Assembly (NCBI GenBank): GCA_035222895.1
Contig: JAVYIG010000088.1
Span: forward strand, 872,001 to 936,000
Reading direction: 5' to 3'
DNA length: 64,000 nt
Source of the DNA: Strongylocentrotus droebachiensis
Lineage: Eukaryota > Echinodermata > Echinoidea > Camarodonta > Strongylocentrotidae
Shown here: piece by piece, positions 1-12,800 of the stretch
How positions within the stretch are numbered: position 1 is the first letter of the stretch
How the letters are laid out: each line of letters opens with the position of its first letter
Position numbers and translations under genes: made by a program
The notes under the pieces: generated by a model
Database searches by the model: none
What the model was told of the DNA's origin: nothing
What the model saw: the letters and a program-made list of their open reading frames with translations, nothing else

Positions 1-33
1 CTCTCTCTCTCCCCCTCTCCCTCTGTTCTCTCT

Positions 34-72
<39 letters not shown>

Positions 73-96
73 CTCTCTCCCTCTCTCTCTCTCTCT
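1..96. repeat. (CT)n microsatellite at window edge
   Basis: Nearly pure CT/CCT repeats, truncated by the left edge of the window. Confidence 0.95.
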
Positions 97-2140
97 GACG
101 CCATCGTCTTTGACTTGAAGGAGAGACATCGTCGTCTGCCCAGCTGGGAGACAAGTGCAGTTACGTTTGGCGTCCACGTGTTGCATTCCCCTTGGTGGCG
201 TAGCCACATGGGGGCAAAGGAGCACGTGCCCCTAATCAAATTACAAAGAAGAAGGTGAAGATGAAGAAGAAGCAGAAGGAGGAGGAGGAGAAGGAGTTGA
301 AGAAGAAGAAGACGGTTAAAGGGGAGAGAATGCAGAAAAACACGATAGGAGCCCCTCCCACACCTCCCTTTTCGGTAGCCTTGTTATTTCGAACTATCTG
401 CCTATATAGTAAGGATTGTGCTTCCTATCAAACTATGCAGTGCCCCTCAAAGGCTGAATACAGGCTACACCAAAGCCCACAGACACACTCATGGGTCATT
501 CACAGTTTTTGTTTGTTGTTCCTCTTCTTCTTCGTACTTAATTTTCTTATAAATCATTTTAATTTTCCCTTCTCCCTTGTATGCTTCTTGAGTTGATTTT
601 TTGGAAAATAGTTGCGAGCGTGTTGTTTATGCGTTGTATAGCTAGGCACGGGTATCCATTTTCTGGATAGGGGGAGGGGCAAGGGGCAAACATATCAATT
701 ATCATGTATGTTTGATCTCACTCTTATTTTTATTATTATATATGCATGATTTATTGAATAAAGAACAGATGTATAAGTTGTGTATTTATTATAAGTTTTG
801 GTAAATAATGTTTTAGTCAGACTATGGTGCGCTTAGAGACACCCGTATTAAGCGCCTAATAAATATTATGTATTATTTATTATTGTTAAAAACACACACT
901 GAATAAGATATAACGTTAATTCCGTTTGGATGGGGCACTATACCACCCCTCCCCCGAGTGCGACTAGTGTGCATGCGCTGCACATAAAAAATGATAATAA
1001 TGGACTAATGCATTGTCAGCCACAGTAGTATTAGTAAAATAATATTGACAGTGGCATCAGAAGTAAGCATGAATATTAATGTTTTTTTAAACATGAAACA
1101 AAAATGCAGGGTGTCCCTGAACGGGGAAACCAAAGTTTATGGGTAAATTACTCCCCCAAAAGGCAAATTTTTCATCTTTCTTGCGACACCAAAAACATGA
1201 TAAATTGATAATGCTTGACCAATATCAAATCAATGTCAAGCACTGTCAGAAACACATGTTCAAAGATGAATTTAAAGAAAAACAAATCATTTAAAGGCTA
1301 ATATTCTCTACTTGTGGATGATGAAGAGGGCCATGACGACACATTTCTCGCACAGGTGAAGTTGTGTTTCGTATGATGTCATCGTTTCCAAAGAAATCAA
1401 ATTCTATTAGTACGGATCAGCACCCTTGAGCACAAACCTCTGATTTGGCAACAGCTAACCAGTCCATTTACGTCTCGATTTCCCAAGATGGTCGTAAAAT
1501 AAAACACTTACTACATTTCCTCAAGTTTGAAATAAGGTTAAATAAAAGGCCCAGAGGATTTGTGTGAGGTTTGAAGACCTTTTTGATAACCGAACAGGGG
1601 CGTGGTTGGGTTGAGTAACGTTTGATTTTACGATGTATCCACTAACAACTAATATTGACGGATGAAATCAAGTTATTGCCTATCTCAGGAGTGTAGAGCG
1701 ATTAGGTATCAACACTCGTGCCATGACGAATTCGTATATTGTGGTTTATATGGCATCGCTGTTATTTATCCTGTGGGCACCTCAACCCCCCCCCACCAAC
1801 TCAGTGTTATTTAGGGTACGCATATGCATGTTCCCTCCTTTTGAAAACACCCCCCTAAGTCCGTGTGTGTCAAGTCAAAATGGGCCGGATTTTTGTGTAC
1901 TACGAGCCGGACTTTGGTGAGTGAAAAGTATCCCCTTACCGGACATTTTGGGAACACGCATGGTATCCCTCCGTTCACGGAGTGGGGGCCAGGCACCTCG
2001 ACGAGTTTGTTTTGTACTACGAACCATTTCTATAAATTTACATTTCTCCGAATAAAATGTATAATTATTGGATACATTTTAACACACCCAGTGTATGAAG
2101 AGGGATCTATTACTTCAACAACCAAGGAAAGTGAATATTG
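97..2140. other. Gene-free AT-rich intergenic DNA
   Basis: Only short open frames without recognisable protein features; a purine-rich AAG/GGA stretch at 250-320. No conserved gene seen. Confidence 0.5.
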
Positions 2141-2640
2141 ATAATTTGTCTTCCTCTTCTTCTTCCGATTCTAATTTTCCTTCTACTTCTTCGTTTGTTT
2201 TTATTCTTCTTCTTTTTTCAGATACAAAATAAATGGAAATGCTCGCAGTGAAGACTTTCAAATTTTACATTTTATAACTTTTAACAAAGCGTAACATTCT
2301 GTGTCAATCTCCTACTTCGAATCTTCTTTTCTTTTCCGTTCTTCTGTTTTTTGTTCTTCCTCTTTTTTGTTGTTGGTACATAATAAATGGTAATGGTCGC
2401 GTTGAAGACTTTCAAATTTTATATTTTACAACTTGAACAAAATCATAACATTCTTCTTCTTTGTCATTCTTCTACTTCTTCGTTTCTTTTCTTTTCCGTT
2501 CTCTTTTTTTCTCTTTTTTTCTCTTTTGTTGATGTAGAAAATAAATGGAAATGTTCACGGTGAAGACTTTCAAATTTTACATTTTACAACGTGAACAAAA
2601 TCATAACATTCTTATTCTTTGTAATTTCTTCCACAAACTT
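2140..2640. repeat. Three-copy ~155-bp tandem repeat
   Basis: A unit containing AATAAATGG, then GAAGACTTTCAAATTTTA and a TTCTTC-rich spacer, recurs with starts near 2227, 2382 and 2541; copies are diverged. Confidence 0.75.
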
Positions 2641-3635
2641 TCACTCACTTCTTCCTCTCCAGGCTAATACAAAACTCATCACAAAAGCCACAAGACACTA
2701 AATCTTTAAAGAAAACCCCATATTTTTTATTTCCAAAAGCAATGTACAAGCATATATCTCTACATTGTAACTACCCAATGTTTCTTGTTTACCAAATTCT
2801 TTACAAACAATAATGACACAACAGTAAAACTTAACACATCAAAATGGAATTGTTTCACAGGACAATAACATAAATGTGACATCATGATATAACAAATGAA
2901 CAACAGAAATTGAGGAAAATACATGTAATACATTACATTTGGCACACACTGCCTTTACTTGAACAGATTATTTGATAAACATAATGCTCAAAAAGATATA
3001 GTGAACACCTATCAGTATTTCTGATCATTCTTTCTGATTTTGATTTAGTCGTCACATAACATAAAAATCAAAGCACAAAAGAACACAATTGCAAAGACTT
3101 CCGAAAATCAACTTAAGACAATTTTAATAGCCCTGTCCATCACTTTTAGAAATCTGGTACCATTACAATGACATGTTACGTAATCCAAAACATGATTTCC
3201 ATGGGATATGTGATAGGGTATTCAAATTGTCCGAGGTGACCTTTCGAAAGTACACATGAAGTTGCAGTCGTGAGTGTTGCAGTCGTGAGGCTAATTCCCA
3301 TAGCAAATTTTATTTCAAATGCTGAAGTAAAAACGAACTGCATATTTCCTTCTACTGCAGTGTGACCTGTACAGAGATGCCAACTTTTGGAAATCAGAAA
3401 TAGGGAGGATTTGTAACCGACACCAAATAATGTGGGCATAGCGCACATCTCGAGCCTGTACAAGAATGATGTTAAGATTTTCAAAAGAAAAATGATTTGA
3501 CTCAAGTATCAAAAGAATACGATCTCTATTCACACATAATTTAAATACAAATGCTACAAAAGATACTACATTTCTTTTTCCTGAATTAAAGATGAATTTA
3601 AGTAACTATCAAGGACAAGAGAGCATAAATAACTT

Positions 3636-3792
3636 TTGGTTGGTTGGTTTATTTTACCCAACTGCAAGTGTAAGTTTGTTATTAAGCAACCAGGGGACTG
3701 ACGACTTCAAGTTCTCTCCTAAGGACTTGGTAACAAGGATAAATGCATTGCCAAAGGGCAATAGTGTATCAACTTAGTTTCTTACCTGGGAC
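3636..3792 (-). mobile_element. SINE 3' fragment (Thr-tRNA-derived family)
   Basis: The reverse complement matches the body of the SINE at 16493-16679: CCTTTGGCAATGCATTTATC, a GTCGTCAGTC-like block and a GGTAAAATAA end. The tRNA head is missing. Confidence 0.75.
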
Positions 3793-4270
3793 CTTCCGGT
3801 TATAGAAAGAATAAAATGAAATTCCAAAAAATAAAAGTGAAAAGAATCAGGAATATGAAAAGGAAGAAAGTCCCCAGAAGACATAAATCTGAAACTTTTC
3901 AAAAAATTATTTTCACTTTTTTTCCCTGTTACCTGAAACTAAAATCCATAATCTATAAACACACACATGTATACATGTACATAAAATAACTTACTATTGC
4001 AAGTAACGATTTTCTTTCCTTTTCTTTCTTTCTTTTTTGTTTGCAAATGCTTATCAAATACATTATAGTATCAAATGATTACTGAGCTAGTCCATTAGGT
4101 AGAAAAATGTGCAGCAAATTTCTGTTGGTATAAAATGTACCATTATATGTCATCAATAATTACAAATACTATTCTTTTCTCTAATGCAACACAATTCCAA
4201 TGTAGATACATGTACCTTTAATTTCATCTATGGCATTTTGCTTACAGTGCCATGATGAGACAAGTTTTCT

Positions 4271-4780
4271 AGGCATCATTTCATGAAACCGTCACAAGTA
4301 CAAGTTCATCGACATCCCGTTGAAAGTTTGAAACCACTCCAGCAAAGCAGAGAGAGTCAATGCTAATGTGTATTAACCTCTAGCGCTGTACAACATGTAG
4401 GTACCAAGAGGCAGCAATTGCACACATGAATAGTCAATACACACATTGCACACAATAAATATGATGTGGCTGATCGGCAAGTTTGACAGTAGACTCACGA
4501 TTTGAATTTTCAAATTATTCTTTCTAACATCGATAAGCTGAACAAATTGCATCTTACTGCTATTTAGATGTCATCAATTGTCACTAAAGTACTGATTTTG
4601 AGTGAAATCAGTTGAGTTTTGTACAGTGGTGTTTGAAATGTGGAGAATCAATAGAACAGTTTTTAATACACAGCCAGGATAGTAATGCAGCTATGTGTGG
4701 TTGAAACGTGTATTACATTTAATACACGCATCTAAACGGGTTGTCAGTGAACTTGCGACGGTTTCATGAAACGCTGCCCT
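4271..4780. mobile_element. Non-autonomous element with ~50-bp inverted ends
   Basis: Both ends carry TTTCATGAAACCGTC followed by a similar CAAGT...CATCCC/CAACCC arm in opposite orientation (4271-4322 and 4733-4780). The interior of about 370 bp has a second copy at 39523-39897. Superfamily unknown. Confidence 0.75.
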
Positions 4781-5315
4781 AGTCTTTCGTTAGACTTTAC
4801 TTCACATGATGAAGATGGGTTTATCTCTTTTGGATACAAGAGCAAATTAATTACAGGCTAGTTTGATCACAAACAGAAAACAAAACCAACAAAACTTAGA
4901 TGTTAAACTGCTTGTTTATCCTAGGTCATAGATCTTTTTTTTAGAGCAGGTATTCGGGAGGAAATAATGAATTCTTTCAATAGTAAATACAAAAGGACAA
5001 TAGAAACTACGCAGATCTAGCAAACAATTACAAGTACAAAGAGACGTTCATATACATGACACTTGAGCTGCATATGAAATTAAGACAACAAAATTTACAA
5101 CAGTTTATTCTCAACCACGACATAACGTGAGCTTTTAAAGAGTAGGTTGAGTTCTGGGAAGAGGTAAAAAATAATTTGTGAGCGTTATCATTGTTATTAT
5201 GCAAGGGTGGAAGAACATCAGATTAAACATGTTCCCTGAAAAGCACGGCTCTTCAAATGCCTTCATATTTTAAATATTACATAAAATACGTAAAAATCGG
5301 GGGGTAGGTTTTTTT

Positions 5316-5528
5316 CGCCATGTGCTCGTGTAGTCCCATATACATCATTCTATGTACAGTGCTTGTAACTTTGCCAAGATTCGGCCAAATTTCTTATCAT
5401 TTTGATGATTCCAGAACCTTGCAATACACACGAATACTTATATACTAGATGATCAACCTTTTCTGTTCCATTCCACACCGTTTCTTTCACAATGCAATCA
5501 CATGACCAGAACTCAACTTTATCTTTAA
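5316..5528 (-). mobile_element. TTAA-flanked MITE, half copy (family with AGGTAAAGACCAGT ends)
   Basis: The reverse complement of the left half of the 45697-46071 element, ending in CTTTAA; a more diverged related block lies at 6295-6500. Confidence 0.6.
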
Positions 5529-8234
5529 GTCCTCTAGTTATTGGAATTGCCCTTGATATGAATTCTGGAAAGTCTTCGCGACTTGGTTATTGGATAAGGG
5601 ATGGATGGGATTTTATGTCAGGATTACGTTCAGGATTACGGTTCCGTATAGAGTTGAGTCTATGTTTTCGCCTCATGTAGAAAATTTATCACAGTGCAAT
5701 TGTCATAATCAATATAAAATACTCTACAAATACCTTCAAGGACATTCATATATGAATAACAAAATGAATAACAAAATCAATACACAGGACAACATGAGAA
5801 ACTTTGCCACAAACTGATAAATAATGCGTGAACAGAAATTAATATGTCGAAACACAATTCTTCTTTCGGTTACTTTAAGGGCATTCAAGGCACAATTATG
5901 GCAACATAAAATAATTCAAGCTAAGCTTTTAAATTCATCCCTTCTCTTTCAATTTTGTTTAAATGCAAGCAATTCAATAGACAAGAACGGGACACATTTT
6001 TATGGAAATGGAATGATTATGGCTGTATTACAAGAAATTGATAGAACATTGATGAAAAAAGAAAACATGAATAACAGCTTGAAAAAAATCAAGCTCTTGA
6101 ATAACTAATTCTGAAAAAATATGTACACATTACGCTCTCATAGTCAAGAATCATCTTATTACTAACTGTTAGTTCATCCGTTGTTCATAAACTTTTTTGA
6201 TGGATCAACTGCTTGTACTGTAACACCTTAACCTTAAGAGAAAAGTTTGAGTTCTGAAAATATGAATTTTTTCGGAGAAGCTTTTTCATTCTTTCTTTAA
6301 TATGTCAAGTTTGGAAATATCCCCTGAAAAGGATTGCTATTCAAATGCCCTCATATAAATACGAAATAGCTGAACAGTTTGGTCCAAACAGTTCATGCCA
6401 CATGTGTGTGTAGTCCCATAAATGCATTTCTGTGTGCAGTGCATGTCATCATGCCAATTTCTTTTAAATTTGAAACCTCACAGAAAACATCACTTCTTAT
6501 GTACTATCAGATCAGTTTCTTGCACGATGAAATATTTTTGAAACACACACACACCCAAATAATGAGTTGACATATCTGAGATAAATGGATGATAACGAGT
6601 ACTGATTTCTGTGAGAATGATGATGATAATAAGGAATAGAAAACTCACAATTTTGTTGTTGCACTTCATCTATATTTCATCTAAGGAAGAAATTTCATTT
6701 TGAATATTCAATCCAATTTGCAGCCATGAAAACAATATTTGTATAAAACTTCATTGCGTTATCAGCCTTGATCAAAGATTTTCAAAGTGGTAATTGAAAT
6801 GACAACCAAATTGGATTGCTAAGTGGTTGTATTTACAGTAAATCCTGGCCATATGATATCCAACACTCAAATACCTGACATCAAAATGAGACAAGAATTG
6901 CCCGCAAGATTTCATTTCAATCATTTCAGGCAAACAAATAGATTGGGAATTCACACATGACTCTGGTCCCATAAATAGACAATTGTGATTGAAATCAAAA
7001 TGATAGAAAGTGATTTGTGATTTGTCTTTACAAAAGTAGAGCAGTGAGAAAAGTTTGCACACGCTTCATTCCAATCATTTCTGTATGAGATAACCCCTTC
7101 ATGTGCAAACATTCATAGCTGTGGAATTGATGAAAACAAACAAAATGCAATAAAAATGACAACAGTTTATGAACTGCAGGATTATCATATTTTCATAAAT
7201 TGATCGAGTAAACATAACCTAGCTGGGGTAAATGTAAAGTAATCACAATCAATAATGATACCAATATTGAAACGCAAATAACAGCTTTCATCTTTGCTGA
7301 CAAATAATGATCCATGAGAGAAAAATTTGTAAAAGACATTAGATATTTACAAAAGTGGGCTGCATATGCTTACGGAGTTAATATAAAAGTGAAACATAAA
7401 CAAGCAAACTACTGGTAAACTGAAAAATCAGGTGATCACATAATTACGTCAGGTGATCACATCTGTCACATGACCACAATACAAATTGCCACATGGCATT
7501 CCTGAGAAAAAACAAGTCTATTGTCAGAAGTACTTTTTTCTGGTTGCAGCTAAGAAGTGCGCCTGGCTGTGGTCACGCAAATAAACTACGACCATTTGAG
7601 AATGAAGGCAAAGAGATAATGGGTGATCCGGTACCCTTTCTGAAAGGGTTCGAGAAAGTTTCACTAAAAAATCGAAGAACAGCATTGCAAGACAACGTTA
7701 ACTGAAACCGAAGGAACAAGCATGCCTCTCTTCAGTGTTAAAAGGATACTTGCAAGGCTGCTAAAAAACAAACTTTAACATAAGCATAACTTTTAGCCAT
7801 CTTAAATCCACAGTAAATGAAATAACAAATGAAATGCACGATTATAAACACCAAATGAAAGTTATGCAAAACCTATTTGACGACAGAAGAGAACATAACA
7901 GAATGTCTTCAATGAATGAATTGTTCATGAGAAGAAATTGTCCAACCTGTACCAAATTAATTAATGTGTTGCTATTCAGAAATTGGATGTTATAACGATT
8001 TTGCAATGCTGTGACTATTTAGTGCAGAGGTGCAGAACATTTAGACATTGACTCAAGCAGAAAATCATTTTCCACTTTAATAAACATAACACTAATTTAG
8101 AGGTATATTCTGGAACAATAAATTATCTTTACAAAACTACAATTCAAACACACAACGTTATCTCGAGTACCTATTTCACTTCACAATGCAAGGCCGTTTG
8201 ATTGTCTCCGTTTTAAATGCTATAATGCCTTACT

Positions 8235-8440
8235 CTCATAAGAGGGAGATAGAGAAAGAAAGAGAAAGAGAGAGGGGGAGATAGGGAGATAAAGAGAGAG
8301 AGCGAGGGAGAGAGAGAGAGGGAGGGGGAGGGAGGGAAAGAGAGAGGGAGGGGGAGGGAGGGAAAGAGAGAGGGAGGGGGAGGGAGGGAAAGAGAGAGGG
8401 AGGGAGAGAAAGAGAAAAGGAAAGAGAGAGAGAGAGTGCG
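8235..8440 (+). repeat. GA-rich purine tract with GGGAGGGGGAGGGAGGG units
   Basis: Three near-identical ~34-bp units of G-runs separated by GGAAAGAGAGA; the G-run spacing meets the usual G-quadruplex pattern. Confidence 0.85.
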
Positions 8441-9592
8441 CTTGTGCAGGGGGTGGTTAACTTAACCTGAAAATTTCTCTATTTCAATTCCTTTGAACAT
8501 CCATTCTGTATATTCACCTTCAACGAACCCCTTCATCCCAACTTAAATCATACATTACTGGCAATATTCCACTTTTAATGCCTCCAATCGATTTGTTTAA
8601 ATACCCCTCACCAACACTTCATGTACCTATAAAAGTGGAAAACTGTACACTTATATACACATCCGATTTATACACGACAAAATAGGTAGTCTGGAAAATA
8701 GAAATTGTTTTTGGAAATTCGACTGCCGGTACTGCAGAGATTCAAAGTGAATTCCTATGATGAAATCTACATTTTTTTAAATTGTTTTAGTCAATCTTCT
8801 TTGCATAATAATCTCCATAACCTTCTTGGCCATATACTCTGGACTAATACTAACAACCAGTCCACAATCCATTAACAAATATGTTGATTCAATGTTAATT
8901 AATGCCTGAATTATGCCTAGATTATCTTTGAATGAACTCTGTAAACACCTCTGATAAAACGTGACAAGAGGTTGCCATTGGTTGCAAAGTCATTTATGGT
9001 TATTTTGACTACAGGCTAGGTGTAATTACAAGAACATTTTTCAACCGTTTCTGAGATTAAGAGTGTTCATGGGCAACCCAGCAATTTTATCCAATGACCT
9101 CTGTATTTGTATTCATAAACTAGTGCCTTATATATGCACATAAAATTAAATAAATGATAGTTAAGGTCGCACATGTGACTCGGTATCAACCAGGACTTTA
9201 AACTGAATGCATCTTATAAGAAATTGAAAAGTAGATAGATTGGCAGCGGGAACATTTTACTGATCCCTCATATATGGGAGCTGTACTAGTCCTAACCTAC
9301 AGAGCAAAGTGGTCCAGGATGAATCGAGGAGGTAAAACGCAAGGAGAGACTATTTGCCAAGACAACCGGCATCCATTAGAAAACAGTTCCATAAAACTGG
9401 ATATAATGTATCGACATCCCAGAGGGTTGTACTATATAAATTCTAAGGCAATTTTTTCGATATTCAACCCTGGTTTCCTGTGATTGTAAAACAATTATGC
9501 TTCACTTGATAAACCAACAACAACAACAAAACAACAACAAGAACAGAACCTCTCTATGTCACACCTCTTACACAATTTTTGTTGCCCCCGTT

Positions 9593-9845
9593 TTAGTTCC
9601 CTGGCGTGAATACCGGTAGCTTCTCCAACTCTTCTTTGTCCTTCTCTGTGTCATCACGGGCGATGAAGAGGGAGTGTCCCGCCCCGCAGGTCAGGTGGTG
9701 GACGTAGATGTTGTCCAGAGGGCGGGCTTTCTTGGCGATCGTCGAGGACTTGGAGTCAGCCTCTCCGTAGGCCAGCTCGCCGTACGTTGGTGATGGGCCC
9801 CAGCTGATGACGCAATCGTCGGCTGCGACCACGATGGAGTGATTG
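9593..9845 (-). CDS. RCC2: RCC2 coding exon 10 (C-terminus and stop)
   Basis: 253 nt, acceptor TACCAG; stop TAA at 9595-9593. It encodes NHSIVVAADDCVISWGPSP, then GELAYGE, GAGHSLFIARDDTEKDK and a charged tail ending LPVFTPGN. The last blade and the charged ARDxxExxKE tail are RCC2 hallmarks. Confidence 0.95.
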
Positions 9846-12800
9846 CTGGTAAGGTAGGGTGGGAGAAGGGTTACATAATGGTTATTTCATTTTACATTAA
9901 AGGCATCGTTTAACAATGATGAATCTGAGATGCACGGCCCTTAGTGTTATCAGTGTCTGTGATATGGTGTAATATTGAAGCCCTAAGAAAAAATTGCGCT
10001 TCAAAATGATTAAGAAGTGCCTCAAAAACGTAAAAATCTTTGAGTGACCGGTTTTACCATACTCGTTTTCCCCAATAGACTGTAGTGCTACGAAAACTGT
10101 TAAGCAAACGCAAAATTTGGTTTCCAATTCCAATCATAAATATCTTGATAATCAGACAGGCGATCAACTTGTAAAAGTCATGGGGTTCTTGACTGACTTA
10201 AAGATTTATAATTATCATTGCAGCATGAGCTAAATCCAGGATTTTGTTTCAGAATCTGAGACAAAGTTACCAGATCCCTTTAAATCACAAGGATAAAAAT
10301 ATGGGTGTCTTCTTCCTCTCATTATGAAGCAATGAAAAATAGCAAGTCTGCGTTACTGTATTATCTATTCATATCATTAGGAAGTTAGAAACAAACTATT
10401 CAACTTACAATGTACATTTATAAAAGCATGTCAAAAAGAGACTTTGTATTTCTTAATCAATTGTATAAAGCAATGAAATCAGATTGACAGTACCACCTAC
10501 AATATATTAACACCAACATGAGGGTGAAAAGAGAATTAATATTTCTCAATCAATTCTGTAAAGCAATTCAATTAGCAAATCAGACTGACTATACTAGTAA
10601 CTACATAAACAAATATTTGGTTAACAACAGACTTGGTGCTTCAATCCTATAGAGTAAAGAGAATAACAAACAAATAACCAACATGAGGGTGAAAAGAGAA
10701 TTAATATTTCTCAATCAATTCTGTAAAGCAATTCAATTAGCAAATCAGACTGACTATACTAGTAACTACATAAACAAATATTTGGTTAACAACAGACTTG
10801 GTGCTTCAATCCTATAGAGTAAAGAGAATAACAAATCAGACAGAGTACTACATGTACTGAAAAAAACTACTATATTAAACACAATGGCCCAAATTCACAA
10901 AGGAGGTTTGTCAACAAACATGAAGGTTTCAGACCAAGGTTCAGACAAACCTTGGTCTGAAAAGCGTAAAAACGCATCATATGACGCACATAAACCTAGG
11001 TTTGTCGACAAACCTCCTTTGTGAATTCGGGACAATGTGCTTCTAAATTTCACCAACAAGGAAACAATATCAGCAAGTTGGAAGGACAGTATTACCTGCA
11101 ACCAATGCTTCTGACGTTCCAGCCGCTAAGGTCTTGGACAGGCTTGGGGTACATGGTGGCTTCACCCGTTGTCTTGGCTTGACCCCAGAAGAACACCTGA
11201 CCTGCAAAACAACAAGGAAAACAAATGGTTTGATAGCGGCACCACGAAGCAGGATCACTGGCTATACAACAAGTGCTCCAGTGCAGGGAATAATTTTCCT
11301 CAAATTTTTTGATTAGCAATTTCAGCTGATGGATAAATATTTCAAATGAAATTCTGTACATTTATATGGAAGAAAACTGCTACACAAAAGATATTTTGTA
11401 TAGCAGTCATGCAAAAATGCATAGCAAATTGCGATGCGATACCAGGAAAATTATTCCCTGCAGTGACAGTTACCCACCCCATGGTCAATATCCTACACTC
11501 ACTAGCGTTGATGTCTTGGTCTAGTGGATACATCAACCACCTGTTGATCACATGGTTTGTCGTTAGAGTACTGCAGCAGCACTAATGTCCTTTAGAAAGA
11601 CATTGATCTCCGTTTGCCATTCTCAACCCAGGTGTATGGCTTGGGTGACGGGTAGAAACTTATTCCTTTTTAATGCTGTTCAGTACCTCAGGGCACTCAC
11701 CAAAACAATCATCCACAATGGCAATTCAAGCAGCACTGATGCAAATAGACCCATAAGTTTGGGCCTTAGCACCTTTGTCCATAAAATCAGCGACAAGAGC
11801 TAAAACAAAGTAACCACCCGTCGATACAGATCCCATTTTTGTGACCCTTGGAAAACAGTGTTCCGAATTGAAGCCTGCATAAAGTTAACCTGTACATAAA
11901 GACCACCTCCCTTGAGCAGTCTTTGTATACATGTTTCACAGTATCAGTTAAAGGAGAAATAACCCCAATGAAAAACTTGAGTTGTTCTGAGAGATTTATT
12001 GCATTGTTGCCCGTCAATCTACAAGATTCCCCACCAAAGTGTATGAGAAAGGCATAAAGCAAAAATATGGTAGTTTCTCAAAAAGACATGGGCATCGCCA
12101 TTTTCTTGATTGCATGAAATACTATGTGCAGTCGTTTATCAACTAAATTTATTCAAATTTGTTGATGTTTCCTTCCTTCCTTCCTACGAGCCCATTGATT
12201 ACCTTGCTCTGTTACTACCATGCAGTAACTTGACCCTGCGTTGATCGTTTTCGCACCCTTCAAAGGCATCTCAAAGAACTTGACGCTCCTTGGGACAGGC
12301 TCGTCATCGGGTTTCTGGTGACCGAGGCGACCGTAGCCACCAAAACCCCAAGTGAACACCCTCTTCTGCATATCCATGGCGACCTAGAAAGAGAATGGAG
12401 AAAGCTTTGCATGAAGGGTTTTGTGCCCACCAAGAAATATTGGTATATCTTGTACTTTGAGTGAAAGTTCATAGATGACGATAGAATTCTATTGAAATAT
12501 TCATGGTTTGTAGTTTGTGAATGCATGAAAAGGAAATGCACATTTAAGTACATAAATTGCAAGATAATACACAATTGTAATGGGTGTGATAAAGAAAACT
12601 TGAGTCTTATACAATACAATCAATAATAATAGTAATTAAACTTTCTAGTTCTTATATTTTATATCTGTTAAAGCGGGACTGCACTACTTGTAGCTACCTG
12701 CGCCCTCTATACAGCCAACAATGCCTAAGCGGTACCAGTTGATCCCCCATTGTCCCCTTTTTCTTATGTAAATCAAGAGCTGATTTGATGAGATAACCAC

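Larger units (their letters stand above)
2641..9592. other. AT-rich region downstream of RCC2, possible long 3' UTR
   Basis: No coding exons recognised over about 7 kb. Part may be 3' UTR of RCC2, since a minus-strand AATAAA lies near 2728, preceded by TGTA motifs. It contains one SINE fragment, one foldback element, diverged duplicated blocks at 5110-5530 and 6190-6540, and a GA-rich purine tract. Confidence 0.35.

Noticed and set aside
5824-6108. 94-codon open frame in the region downstream of RCC2
   Set aside because: AT-rich, no similarity recognised, no splice context; likely chance or repeat-derived.
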